Of a stretch of DNA of 64,000 bases, positions 1 through 9,822 are shown in pieces. The stretch's first letter is position 1. Every line of letters starts with the position of its first letter. The stretch spans positions 3,596,001-3,660,000 of the forward strand of contig JBHGNT010000010.1 in the NCBI GenBank assembly GCA_043228905.1, given 5' to 3'. The DNA is from Azolla caroliniana (taxonomy: Eukaryota; Polypodiophyta). Under the pieces are notes generated by a model, which was not told where the DNA came from, searched no databases, and worked only from the letters and a program-made list of their open reading frames with translations. Made by a program: the position numbers and the translations under genes.

Positions 1-1053
1 ACTCTTGAACATTAGGCTAAGTGTTACCGGAGAGGGTTTCAATCCAAACCCCAGCATATCATTGAAGACTCGTAAGGCTTGCATAGACCTACCTGCATTT
101 CCAAGCAACGAGATTAAGGAATTGAAAGTGACCACATTTGGAACTATTCCTTCCTCTTGCATTTTCTTATAGACTTCCCACATCTGATCATAATCCTTTT
201 GCAAACCATGCAATTTCATGATTTGAGAGTAGACTACTGAATCCCATGGTTGAATTTGCCGCTGCATTTCAGAGCACAGTTCTTCGGCTTCACGAATTCT
301 ACCAGATTTCACATGTACATCGATAACAGAAGCAAAAGTAACGGAATCGGGTACACAACCCACATCTCGCATCTGAGAAAACCACTCTAGAGCTTCATCT
401 GGCTTCTTGCATTGAATAGCAAAGCTAATAATAGTGGAATAAGTGATGTTGTTGAGTTCAATTCCGGATTCAACCATATCTTCTGCAATTTCTTTTCCAG
501 TCTCCCATTTCCCTGCTTTTCTCAGTATTTTGAGCATGACATTGTAGACATATGCATTCAATTGAAATGACTTAGATCTGAGCCAATTGAAGAAGATCAA
601 TGATCGGCGCCACCTTGTCTGAGCTTGAAGGATAGCAACCATATCCTTACAGGTGAGAAAGCCTACCTCATCATCAAGAACCTCGAGGTCAAGTTGGTCA
701 GGATCGACAGTCTTTTCCAGGAGCATTAGGGTTTGGCGAACCGAAGGAGGAGGGGATTTCTTATTCGAGTTATTAGGGCTTTGAGAGTCGCGAGCTTTCC
801 TGCGGCTCGGTGATGTCCAAGCATGAGAAGGAGGGGGGTTGTGAAGGAACTGTTTGGACAAAGGTTGGAGCTGATCGGCCAGATTGATCTTGACTGAGTT
901 CTTCTTCTTCTGGAGAGGATTGATGGGTTTCTGAGAAGAAGGGATGGTGGATGGGGAAGGGGAAGGGGAAGGGGATGAAGTTGGAGGCGGTGGTGGAGAA
1001 GATGAAACAGAGGAAGAGAGGCATGAAGCTACTCCTCCTGTACTGGCTGCCAT
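1..1053 (-). CDS. P-class pentatricopeptide repeat (PPR) protein, 5' part only, probably chloroplast-targeted
   Basis: The minus strand is open from an ATG at 1053 to the left edge, 351 codons with no stop and no intron, so the C-terminal part lies outside the window. Residues 1-40 are rich in Ser and Pro with almost no acidic residues, like a plastid transit peptide. A motif around residues 56-85 (LADQLQPLS, then HAWTSPSRRK) resembles the N-terminal region of plastid PPR proteins of the SOT1/SVR7 type. From about residue 166 there are five consecutive 35-residue motifs of the pattern (N/D)xVTYxxxIxxxxxxGxxxEAxxxFxxM...GxxP, with a sixth starting at the edge. PPR proteins bind organellar RNA in a base-specific way and act in its processing, stability or translation. 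The SMR domain that some relatives carry would be outside the window, so it cannot be assessed. Family call is firm; the exact orthologue is not. Confidence 0.9.
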   Translation of the reverse strand, partial: MAASTGGVASCLSSSVSSSPPPPPTSSPSPSPSPSTIPSSQKPINPLQKKKNSVKINLADQLQPLSKQFLHNPPPSHAWTSPSRRKARDSQSPNNSNKKSPPPSVRQTLMLLEKTVDPDQLDLEVLDDEVGFLTCKDMVAILQAQTRWRRSLIFFNWLRSKSFQLNAYVYNVMLKILRKAGKWETGKEIAEDMVESGIELNNITYSTIISFAIQCKKPDEALEWFSQMRDVGCVPDSVTFASVIDVHVKSGRIREAEELCSEMQRQIQPWDSVVYSQIMKLHGLQKDYDQMWEVYKKMQEEGIVPNVVTFNSLISLLGNAGRSMQALRVFNDMLGFGLKPSPVTLSLMFKS

Positions 1054-1085
1054 GGCTATGGCTATGGCTATGGCTATGGCTATGG
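1054..1085. repeat. Hexanucleotide microsatellite (GGCTAT)n
   Basis: About five tandem copies of GGCTAT sit immediately upstream of the PPR start codon, in its 5' leader (CATAGC on the coding strand). Because the unit places ATG triplets on the plus strand and CAT on the minus strand, it creates no extra upstream start on the PPR strand. Confidence 0.85.
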
Positions 1086-1785
1086 CAAAAGCTTGAAGAC
1101 TTTGCCTTATCTCCTACTGTGTGAGGCCATTTGTATGGCCTTCCCAACGTGTTCACACTTGTCCGGACAAACGAAGCCGGACACATTCGGGAAATATTTG
1201 GGTTTCTCAGGGAGTTTGTGTCGATGGGACGAAATGCTTGTGGGAAACAGAAGCTCCGGCCTGTTTTGTTGTGCTCTCTGTGAATGAAACCCTAACATCT
1301 CCCTGCGTCCTTCTACAGGACATGGACCGGAGCACAAACTGCTTACTAACACATATGTACGGAATGGAAGAGCTTCGTGTGGACAACACTGAATTGATCA
1401 TCACGAAGTGTAGATGTGAAGGTCCTACTCGAACTATGAGGGCGGAGAGGATATGCAAATCCCTTGGACATGGGTGCAACGAGATGGTGATAAGCAGATT
1501 TGAAATTGAATGAACAAATTGAGTTGATGGAAAGAAATGGACGAGTGGGTGATTCTCAATTGAGGGATTGAGAGGAACTAGAGGGGTTTGTTGGCATGGA
1601 AACCATACTTCCCAAAAAAAAACATTGAGATCTTACTCCAAAGCCGCACGAATCATTTCTTGAACTTTGATAAGCACCATCAGTTCGCATCTTAAAGGCC
1701 ATTAATATCTCCATTATCCTTTTAACTTAATTCCCAGTTTTGTTTTATCATTTTAATTCACAACCTTTTAGGACAAGTATGAGCT
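1086..1785. other. Intergenic: upstream region of the PPR gene
   Basis: No gene recognised. Several short overlapping open frames on both strands (1093-1513) have no recognisable domain and are probably chance frames in the more GC-rich promoter and 5' leader of the PPR gene. Base composition becomes AT-rich past about 1620, next to the retrotransposon. Confidence 0.5.
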
Positions 1786-1790
1786 AGTTA

Positions 1791-2240
1791 TGTTACGAGC
1801 ATGACCATAAATTATCCCGTGGTAAGATTGTATCGTAGTATTCTATACATGTGGATAAAGTGTGAGGTTTAAACGAAAGTGTAAAGGGATGATTACTTTT
1901 AATCCTAGGAATTGAGACAATCCATAAGGGCGAAATGTGAACTTGCCTAGGGACTTTAGGTCTGGCTATAAATATGAGGCCTAGCTACCCTCATTTGACA
2001 CATTATCGACTACATCGAGACTCTGATATTGTGGTGATCAACTCTTGTAGAGAGTACGCCAACACTAAGTACAACTAGATGCCACAATGGTGGTATGGGA
2101 CGCCGATCAAGGCTCGAGTTCATCTCGATCCCTTCGTTCAAGGGTGGTCTGGTGGATCAACACCCTTCATTCTCTCTCTTCTCTATTTTCTTAACTTATA
2201 TTTTCTTATATTTTGCTTACATTAGGGCTAATCTCTAATA
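1791..2240 (+). repeat. 5' LTR of gypsy element
   Basis: 450 bp, TG at the start; the end reads TA where the partner LTR has CA, a probable point mutation. A TATAAATA box at 1967-1974 is conserved in the partner LTR (6013-6020) and is the likely Pol II promoter of the element. Confidence 0.92.
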
Positions 2241-2242
2241 GT

Positions 2243-2254
2243 TGGTATCTGAGC
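2243..2254 (+). promoter_or_regulatory. Primer binding site, initiator tRNA-Met type
   Basis: TGGTATCTGAGC lies two bases after the 5' LTR. It matches the usual plant tRNA-iMet complementary site TGGTATCAGAGC with one change, and so fixes the LTR boundary and the plus orientation of the element. Confidence 0.85.
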
Positions 2255-2409
2255 ATTTTTCCTAATGTTTCTCTTGCTGATTTGTTTTGTTGGATGGTGA
2301 TCGATCGATATTCGTTTGAGTTGGATCCAAATACATATCAACAAAGGAACTTCAGTATTTTCCTTTATTTTTTACTATTCTTTCTTCTCCCATTCTAATC
2401 ATGTTTAAG

Positions 2410-2700
2410 TCAATATGTATAATTTCATTCATTCAATTATGTCGTAGTGGTAATAGGTTGGTTGTATAAAACGTATACATGTGTGTATGAGGTTCAATAC
2501 CTCAATTGACATATATTTGATATGTGATTTGTGTCGTATGCGTACGGGATCAATACCTCAATTGTGTATTACGTTCACATCCATATGTTACTTATGCGTA
2601 AGAGGTTAATACCTCATTTGTGTATTACATTCACCCTTATTTTGGATGTTACGTGTGCGTAGAGGCTATATGCCTCAATTACATATCTTGATTACATCAT
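2410..2700 (+). repeat. Imperfect repeat of a small self-complementary motif in the gypsy leader
   Basis: A motif of the form GAGGTTCAATACCTC occurs near 2490 and recurs in altered form near 2550, 2610 and 2665, each copy followed by related text (CAATTGTGTATTACGTTCAC). The GAGGT...ACCTC arms can pair, so the untranslated leader could form a series of short stem-loops. Function unknown. Confidence 0.6.
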
Positions 2701-3699
2701 TTGTCGTTTAATGTTTTGTTAACGATTCTTTGAAATATATACATATGTAATCACATGTATACGTATTTAATCGTGTATACATGTCATAAACATATGTGTG
2801 TGTATATCAAGAATTTGTTATGTTATTTTAATTGATCGATGGTTGTCTTTCGGGGTAAAGATTTTGTGGCTGTCCTCACATTTTTGTGAGAATGACGTAG
2901 TCACCATCCTTTTTAACATTTTTTTTTGTTATCCCCCTTGGTCACCTTGATTTTGCTACATGTTAGAACGAGACAAACATAGCGACAATGATGGTGTGAG
3001 CGTAAGGGCTTGACCCACTTCATGCGAGGTCGCCCTTATGAAACACACATCGAAAATTCTGCACTCGTTACATGATTACGATGCCACCATGAGATCATCT
3101 TTATGAAAGGCATTCGTAATGGAGTAACCATGTGATGGGCCACGTGGGCCTACTACGAAAAAAAAGGCTAATGTTGGCTTGACAATTAGGTTGCTCCTTA
3201 TGGTCTGCCATTGCAATGATGAGACTTGAGGTTTGGTAATGTACCAACATAGTTTTCTAGTTAATGAGAGAGAATAAGGATTATAGACACATATGTTTTC
3301 TTTTAAAAAATAACATATGTGTGCAAATGCCTTGATATATCTCTGCATAAGTTTTAAACATTTAATAGGAGTAAGCCATTTGGTTAGCTCAAGTGTTTAA
3401 TGGTTTTGTTCTAGAGGCCTTGAGTTCAAATATGACCAAGACCATATAACATTATTGATGCATATGACTATAAAACATGTTTAGACTTTAGGTCCAAGTG
3501 TGCTTTGGGGTCCTCGTAATATGACTTAAAGAGCTGAAACCGCATGGGTGGGCACAAAGACATGGTTTATTGTTAACATTTTACGTGTATAAACTATTCA
3601 TGATGCAAACAAACATGGTTGAGCCTCAGGGAGCTACCATGTAAAAATAGATATAGAGATAAGGGAAAGACATTCATTTGTCACCCCCATGGTTTTTAA

Positions 3700-4640
3700 A
3701 ACACCTTTGTGTTACCATAGTTACTTGATCTTGAACCTCATCTCATACGTCCAGAGGGGTATTGACGTGAGATCATGATATCGATTGATGTTTGCCCATG
3801 ATATGTTTATATCACAACATTATGTTATGGCTATTTGTCTGACCCTATCCTATTTCTTTGCAAGACACTATATTCTCATGGCTCATAATAACGACCCGAT
3901 GACATCCTCCCATGTGAAGGCAATTCAAGGATATACTCCTAGGGCAATCCCAATTGAGTCGTATTTTTTACAAATACAAAATTTCCTCAATTCTACCTTG
4001 AACGAGATTTCAGAACTTTGGCAATCTCATAGTGCTCTAAAATCACGGGTCATTAGTATGCAACGCAATACTAATAAACCAGATGAACGTCAAGGTGAAC
4101 CATAGTTTGATACTAATAAACCAAATGAACATCAAGGAGAAAAAAAGGAAAGAACCGAATAAGCAATCTACACATGGCTAGGTAGATGGGAGTTTCATTT
4201 TGAGTTCTATCCCAAGCCACACAGTACGAAGATTGCATATGTCGGTCGAGAACTAGGGGGTAAGGCTGCTACTTGGTGGCGTGGGCTTCACACTTTTGGG
4301 AAATAGCCCAATACCTAGACAAACTTTGTCATAGTTTTCAAGGGTCAATTTCTACAACCTCCATCTCACACCAAGGCGACACACACATTAATGAACCTCT
4401 CTAGCTAGAAATTTTCCTCGCTAGAAGATTATGTTCACCGTACTAGAACCTAAATTCAAAAATCGGGGCTAGAATGTGAAAATTGGTTAATAGCTTGTTT
4501 TGTCAATGGCATCCTTAATTCGGATTATCATTGGATAATGCACAATAAGGATCCAAAATCCTTCGAAGAGGCCGTTGAAATAGTTCTTTGTTATCAATGC
4601 ATTGACATATATAGCTATGTGACTAAATGTCACCAACGTT
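3700..4640 (+). pseudogene. Decayed gag remnant of the gypsy element
   Basis: An open frame at 3785-4105 is followed by text that translates, across stops, into a gag-type stretch: residues reading GGKAATWWRGLH near 4260-4300 and a later part with LNSDYHW and KSFEEAVEI near 4520-4580. The WWRG block is the hallmark of the retrotransposon gag capsid domain. Stops near 4307 and 4318 and others break it. Confidence 0.75.
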
Positions 4641-4660
4641 AGGTTAACAAGGCCGAGCAA

Positions 4661-5821
4661 TAATAAGTGGGAAAGTATATCCGTAGATTTTATTGTCGGG
4701 CTATTTTGGACTTTTATATCCCTTGGAAATTCCCAACAATAAGTGGAAAATATATCCATGGATTTTATTGTTAACCTTCCTCGCACCAAAAAGGCCATGA
4801 TGCCATTTGGGTTGTGGTTGATTGACTAACTAAAATGGCCTGATTTATAGCTACGAAAACTATGGTAACAACTCATGAATTGGCTTAGCAATTTGTTGAT
4901 GAGTTATTTTCTTTTTTTATAAGTTACCGATGGATATTGTGAGTGATCGAGATCCAAAGTTTACTAGCGACTTTTGGATGCAAGTCTTTAAGAAGTTAGA
5001 AACTACATTGAGAATGAGCTCCACAGATCATCCTCAATCTGATGGACAGACAGAACGAGTAAATCAAATTATTGAGGACATGCTTCAAGCATACGTTGGT
5101 GCAAAACCAACAAAATGGGAACGTTATCTTCCAATTTTGGAGTTTGCTTATAACAGCTCCAAACATACATCGAGGGGATATAGTCCTTTTATGTTTATGT
5201 ATGGTTTCCAACCACGAGCCTCAATTGATTTAACTAATATACATCATGATGAGTTGTGAAACTTATACACAAAACTTTCTAAGGGAAATGCAAGATATGT
5301 TGCATATTGCATGAGATAATATAAAAATGGCTCAAGATAGAGCGTGTTTTTATGCGAACCATAATAGGCAACCTCATGTATTCAACCTTGGACAGAAAGT
5401 ATTTCTACGTGTGCCTCACAATTCTAAGACATTTTCTATGGGTAAGTGTGCTAAGTTAGCCCCACAGTTTTGTAGACCTTTTACAGTCCTCAAACGCATT
5501 GGTTCATCGGCTTATTGTCTCGCGCTTCTTGATGGTGTCAAAATCCATCTAGTTTTTCATGTAAATCGTCTAGAAGGACTACTTGGTTCTGACGACAATA
5601 CAATTGCAACTGAAACTCTTGTTACTTCTGAAGATTTAGCTTCTAAACCACATGTACCAAAGAGAATTTTTGATGTTAAAACAAAACATTTGCGTTCTGA
5701 AATAATACGAGAATTTAAAATTAAATTGATGGATAAATCTATAAAAGATGCTACATGGGAAGGAGGAAATTTATTAAAACTAACTTTGATACCTTTTTAT
5801 TGCAAGAATGCAATGGTTTAA
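4661..5821 (+). pseudogene. Integrase core plus C-terminal/chromodomain-like remnant of the gypsy element
   Basis: A core frame at 4930-5259 carries VSDRDPKFTS, then SSTDHPQSDGQTERVNQ and AYNSSKHTSRGYSPF, the block order of Ty3/gypsy integrases; the catalytic Asp and Glu neighbourhoods are visible. Upstream (about 4735-4920) the zinc-proximal part (KKGHDAIWVVVD) is readable but has stops. A second frame, 5327-5821, gives the integrase C-terminal part (LGQKVFLRVP, FCRPFTVLKRIG, FHVNRLE) and ends with a chromodomain-like stretch around PKRIFDVKTKHLR and DATWE. A stop at 5257-5259 separates the two frames. Confidence 0.88.
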
Positions 5822-5834
5822 AGAGGGGGGAGTA
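5821..5834 (+). promoter_or_regulatory. Polypurine tract of gypsy element
   Basis: AAGAGGGGGGAGTA directly precedes the 3' LTR, the position and composition of a plus-strand primer for retrotransposon reverse transcription. Confidence 0.8.
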
Positions 5835-6289
5835 TGTTACGGGCATGACCATAAATTATCCCGTGGTAAGATTGTATCGTAGTATTCTATACACGTGGAT
5901 AAAGTGTGAGGGTTAAACAAGAGTGTAAAGAAGGGTGATTACTTTTAATCCTAGGAATTTAGACAACCCATAAGGGCCAAGTGTGAACTTGCTTGGGGGC
6001 CTTAGGTCTGACTATAAATATGAGGCCTAACTACCCTCATTTGACACATTATCGACTACGTTGAGACTTTGATCTTGTGGTGATCAACTATTGTAGAGAG
6101 CGCGCCAACACTAGGTATGACTCGATGACACAACGGTGGTATGGGACACCGATCGAGGCTCGAGTCCGTCTCGATCCCTTCGCTCGGGGGTGATCGGGTG
6201 GATCAACAACCTTCTTTCACTCTCTCCTCGATTTTTTTAAACTCATATTTCCTTTATCTATTGCTTACATTAGGACTAAGCTCTAACAA
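5835..6289 (+). repeat. 3' LTR of gypsy element
   Basis: 455 bp, starts TGTTACG and ends CTCTAACA. It differs from the 5' LTR at scattered positions and by small indels, indicating that the insertion is not recent. Confidence 0.92.
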
Positions 6290-6396
6290 GTCAGGCCAGT
6301 CGTAACAAACCGAGAAAAGGGTGGTTGTTTGGGCAGGCATGATTGGAACGATCCGATAGAGTGTTTCGAGGATCGATACGCAAAAGCCAAGGGGCT

Positions 6397-6508
6397 AATC
6401 AATAGGAGTTTTGGGCGGAGCGGACATTCTGAGTGGACATTCATTTAGGGCAAATCAATAGGAGTTTTGGGCGGAGCGGACATTCCGAGAGGACATTCAT
6501 TCAGGGCG
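6397..6508. repeat. 56-bp tandem duplication
   Basis: Two adjacent copies (6397-6452 and 6453-6508) beginning AATCAATAGGAGTTTTGGGC differ at only a few bases, so the duplication is recent. Confidence 0.85.
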
Positions 6509-6667
6509 GTTGTTTAAAAGAGTAGTTTCTACAGAATATGTACATACACGTATTATTGTTGTTGTTGTTAATTGGTCTATCTATGTGCATTAGACATAAT
6601 ATATATACATACATATATGTATGAACTCGCAATTATTATCATAATAATTTAGAGTTAAAAGACTTTT

Positions 6668-6741
6668 GGGGAGTAATGAATCCATTGCATTTGCAAGACT
6701 GCAGAGGAAGGAGGTCAGAGGTTCGATTCCTCCCATCTCCA
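6668..6741 (+). other. tRNA-like fragment with a good T-arm
   Basis: GGTTCGATTCC at 6720-6730 is an exact Pol III B-box and forms a T-stem/loop with GAGG...CCTC pairing. It is followed by CCATCTCCA, which looks like an acceptor 3' end. No A-box or convincing D-arm is visible 5' of it. It may be a degenerate tRNA copy or the head of a tRNA-derived SINE. Not a confident tRNA gene. Confidence 0.3.
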
Positions 6742-6820
6742 CTTTCACAATAACACACAGTCTATAGCCCAAACACACAGAAACAGAGAAGACAGAAGAA
6801 AGAAGAAGAAAGAAGACGAT

Positions 6821-7215
6821 ATGACGGGCTTCCTTCCAGCCCGATCCGCGGCTTCGGAAGGAGCCTTCTTCTATCAGACCTCCAAGCAAGCCATAGCCCG
6901 ATTGAAGAAGCTGCAGAATCATCAGATCCCCCCATCCCAAGTATCCTCTCCTCCATCTCCATCTCCATCTCCATCTCCTCCACATGCCGATGTATTGCCC
7001 GAGATTCTTCGTCATTCTCTGCCCCTCTCCAGTGCTGGCCATGGCAGCGATGACTTCCTTCCATCGCCTTCCTCTCTTGCCTCCATATCCTCTTCTTCTT
7101 CATCTTCAACATCATCATATTCTTCCCTTTCACAGTCTCAACTGTTTAATTTAAGCAACCCTGTCGTTGGTTTCTTACCATCTCTTCCTCAGGCTTCTCT
7201 TGGCCGTCGCAGGTC

Positions 7216-7271
<56 letters not shown>

Positions 7272-9822
7272 ATTATTGTTTTCATCTCATATTAACATTC
7301 TCTTTGAGAAGTTCGGTTTTCATTCAATATTCTTTTGAAATATCGAAGGCAATGGTCTTGATGAATCAACTTCTCTGCAATTCCATCTCATAAGAGAAAT
7401 ATTGGTTTAAGCATATTTCGTTTTGCTTAATCTTGGTTTTGAAATACCGAAGGGAATAGAAATAGAAAGTTGTACTGATGGGGTGGAACGTCTCTAATAT
7501 CCCTCTCATAAGCGACACAAAAATCTCATTCTGTTTGAGATTCATTCGAAATATCAAAGAAAATGATGATAGAAATAGCGTAATGGCATTGAACTTTTTC
7601 CATTGTTCCAATAGACCTTGTTTAGCGGAACAATTAATGAAATTGTCTGTCTATTGGACTCTATTGTATCATAGGAACCTCATTATTGACTTCTGTTGAT
7701 AAATCAAGCATGACTGTGTTGACTTCTGTTAGCTGCATAAGAAAACGCCGACTAATAACATAACATAGTCCCTGCTATATAAGAATGATCCTTTTGTTAG
7801 ACAGGAATAGGGATTCTACATCTTGTATCTTTCTCTATTTTCGTGCTTTTCATAAACATTTTGTGAGAGAACTTATTCAATTTCTCAGCATCTTCAGTTG
7901 ATGAAGAAAGCTGTCCATTTGTTTCAATCTATTGATGCAGAAAATGATGTTTTTGCAGATGGCAGCTTTCAGGCGACGATGTAAGTGTCCTCCCATCCAC
8001 TGCCAATGAAATGAGGCCAAAAGGTCACCCCACAATTAGCGATGCTAATGCAAAAGCTTTAATGGAAGGTTACTCTGCAGGTATATCAGATCATGAACTT
8101 TAACTAACTGGTTTGTATTAATTTTATGAGTAACCTCTCGTCGAGATAAGAATGGTTGGCGGATACACCTTTTATACCATCATTACAGTACAAATAGAAG
8201 CTCATCCATTATTCAAGAACAGTGTTGCGCTTAATGGTTTCATGGATTCATTGTAAGAGTGATGATACATAGATGTTAAGCCTGGTCACTGTGGAACATG
8301 CATATTGATGATACCAAGTATGGTGAAGAAACTGGGATAGTTAGCACGATAAAAGATGTGGAGTACCCTTTTTACTGTCATAAAAGTGTACAATTGATCA
8401 AAGTTATTGCAGTTGTGCGTTCAAGACACTGTGCATGGGCTCAGGATTAGGCAACGTTATTCATTTTGCCTCAACAATGTTCATCAGCTTTATACCAACA
8501 ATAAAACATTTCTCACAAAATACATTGGTATATTTGTGAACCTTGCCATGTGATCACGTCTTCATACATACAATCCTTATACTACACAATATTCATTGTT
8601 TATCTTCAGAGGAATAAGTTCAATTTGTTTTGTTTTGTGATTAGTTATATCTTGGTTGCTGATTGATTGTTCTGTTCCTTCTCACAGTTTTGAAGTCATT
8701 CTTGGTCGCTACAGCGCTCCTAATGGGAGGTACAACGCTGGCAGCTGGAATTGTAGCTACAAAACTTGAAATTCATTCGGTAATGCATATTTCCTTTTGT
8801 ATTCTGGGCATTGTTTTCTGCGCATTGTTATGGACCTTTAAATTTTCAGTTGGTCTACAGATTGATGATATTCGTATAAAAGGCCAGGAATTTATGCGAT
8901 CCCAAGTTGAAGGGATCCAACGGAGCGTTGAACCTTGGAAGCGATGGGTTTGTAGACTTCTTTGTTTGCTATATAATTAATGTCAGTGTTTTAGTACGAA
9001 ATAATAGATTCTAGTTGCTCAATGAACATTCCATCTATGTGATTCCATGTGCAAATGGAAGTTCATTGAAATACTGGAATTTGTGGCTATATCAGTTCTT
9101 TTATGTTATATGGACCCTTGGCTGTTATGCCTATATTGCATCATTTGGGCAAAACCTGTATTTTTGTTACACCGATCCTTTTCACAGGAGTTGTGACATG
9201 ATGCTACTTGTACTCAAGAAATCCATCATGTGACATGTTTCTTGTTACTAAAGATAACTAAGACATAATGGTAAGGGTTAATTTAAGGAAACCACATTTC
9301 TTAGATACTGCGATACAAAGGTCATATAAGTATAGAGAGTATTGGATATGCAGGGGCAAGTTGGTGGCATTAATCTTGTATCTTAGATACTGCTATACGA
9401 AATCCATAACACTATAGTGTATTGGACATGTAGAGACAAGTTGGTGGCATTAATCTTTTGATATTGTAGTCTAGTTTCATATAGTTTTTCTTGCTGAAGC
9501 ATGATTCTAGTCATAAATCCTACATCATGCAAAACATGCAATAGTGTGATGAAGATGCTCAACTTTTTTACTTCTTAAGGTCAGTCTATTTCATTATTCA
9601 GATATGGACAGGGTAAGGTTTCATTTGAATGTTTGTACTTCGATATTTTGTGAATAGGACCTGAATATAAGTAACCTGAACATAATGCAGGCTCAGGTTA
9701 AGAATGAACAGTGGAACATGGATGATAATAAACGGAATGTAATTAGTGCACCTTTCGTTGAAAACTTGGGATTGAAACAGCTACTCAAAGATGAGGTTAA
9801 TTTCTTTCAGCTATTAAAGTAA
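6821..9822 (+). CDS. Conserved plant protein of unknown function, one predicted membrane segment (5 exons)
   Basis: Exons 6821-7212, 7959-8080, 8688-8779, 8861-8947 and 9691-9822 join in frame (phases 2, 1, 0, 0), each intron with GT...AG, giving 274 residues. The N-terminal part (residues 1-130) is rich in Ser and Pro with a run of (SP) repeats near residue 45. Exon 3 encodes a hydrophobic helix (FLVATALLMGGTTLAAGIVA) that is probably the only membrane span, followed by a charged segment with DDIRIKGQEF and WKRW. The C-terminal tail reads FVENLGLKQLLKDE and then VNFFQLLK before the stop. The same exon could instead splice at GAG|GTTAAT (9796) to an unseen last exon, so the final ten residues are uncertain. 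The layout and TM segment look like an uncharacterised plant-specific family; I do not know a function. Confidence 0.75.
7217..7267. repeat. (CT)n microsatellite just inside intron 1
   Basis: About 25 CT units start a few bases after the predicted 5' splice site at 7213. Reading through them gives an artificial SLSLSL tail to exon 1. Confidence 0.9.
9300..9463. repeat. 82-bp tandem duplication in intron 4
   Basis: Copies at 9300-9381 and 9382-9463 both start CTTAGATACTGC and both include GACAAGTTGGTGGCATTAAT or a near match; they have diverged by several substitutions. Confidence 0.75.

Larger units (their letters stand above)
1791..6289 (+). mobile_element. Ty3/gypsy LTR retrotransposon, internally deleted, non-autonomous
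   Basis: Two clearly related LTRs (1791-2240 and 5835-6289) both start TGTTACG and end CTCTAAYA. A primer binding site follows the left LTR and a purine tract precedes the right one. Flanking 5-mers AGTTA (1786-1790) and AGTCA (6290-6294) look like a target-site duplication with one mutation. Order of remnants is gag, integrase, integrase C-terminal/chromodomain-like; integrase is downstream of the missing RT position, as in Ty3/gypsy. Protease, reverse transcriptase and RNase H are absent, and the remaining frames contain stops, so the copy cannot move by itself. At about 4.5 kb it is shorter than the full-length gypsy elements usual in plants. Confidence 0.93.
6290..6820. other. Intergenic between gypsy element and the membrane-protein gene
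   Basis: Holds a 56-bp tandem duplication and a tRNA-like stretch (both listed separately). TATA-rich text at about 6598-6618 could serve the gene at 6821, but it is more than 200 bp upstream of the start codon, so this is only a possibility. Confidence 0.5.

Noticed and set aside
773-1186. 137-codon minus frame with HSHSHS repeats
   Set aside because: It overlaps the PPR coding sequence in another frame and the repeat comes from the GGCTAT microsatellite.
9015-9233. 72-codon hydrophobic plus frame
   Set aside because: It lies within intron 4 of the 6821 gene and shows no similarity I can name.
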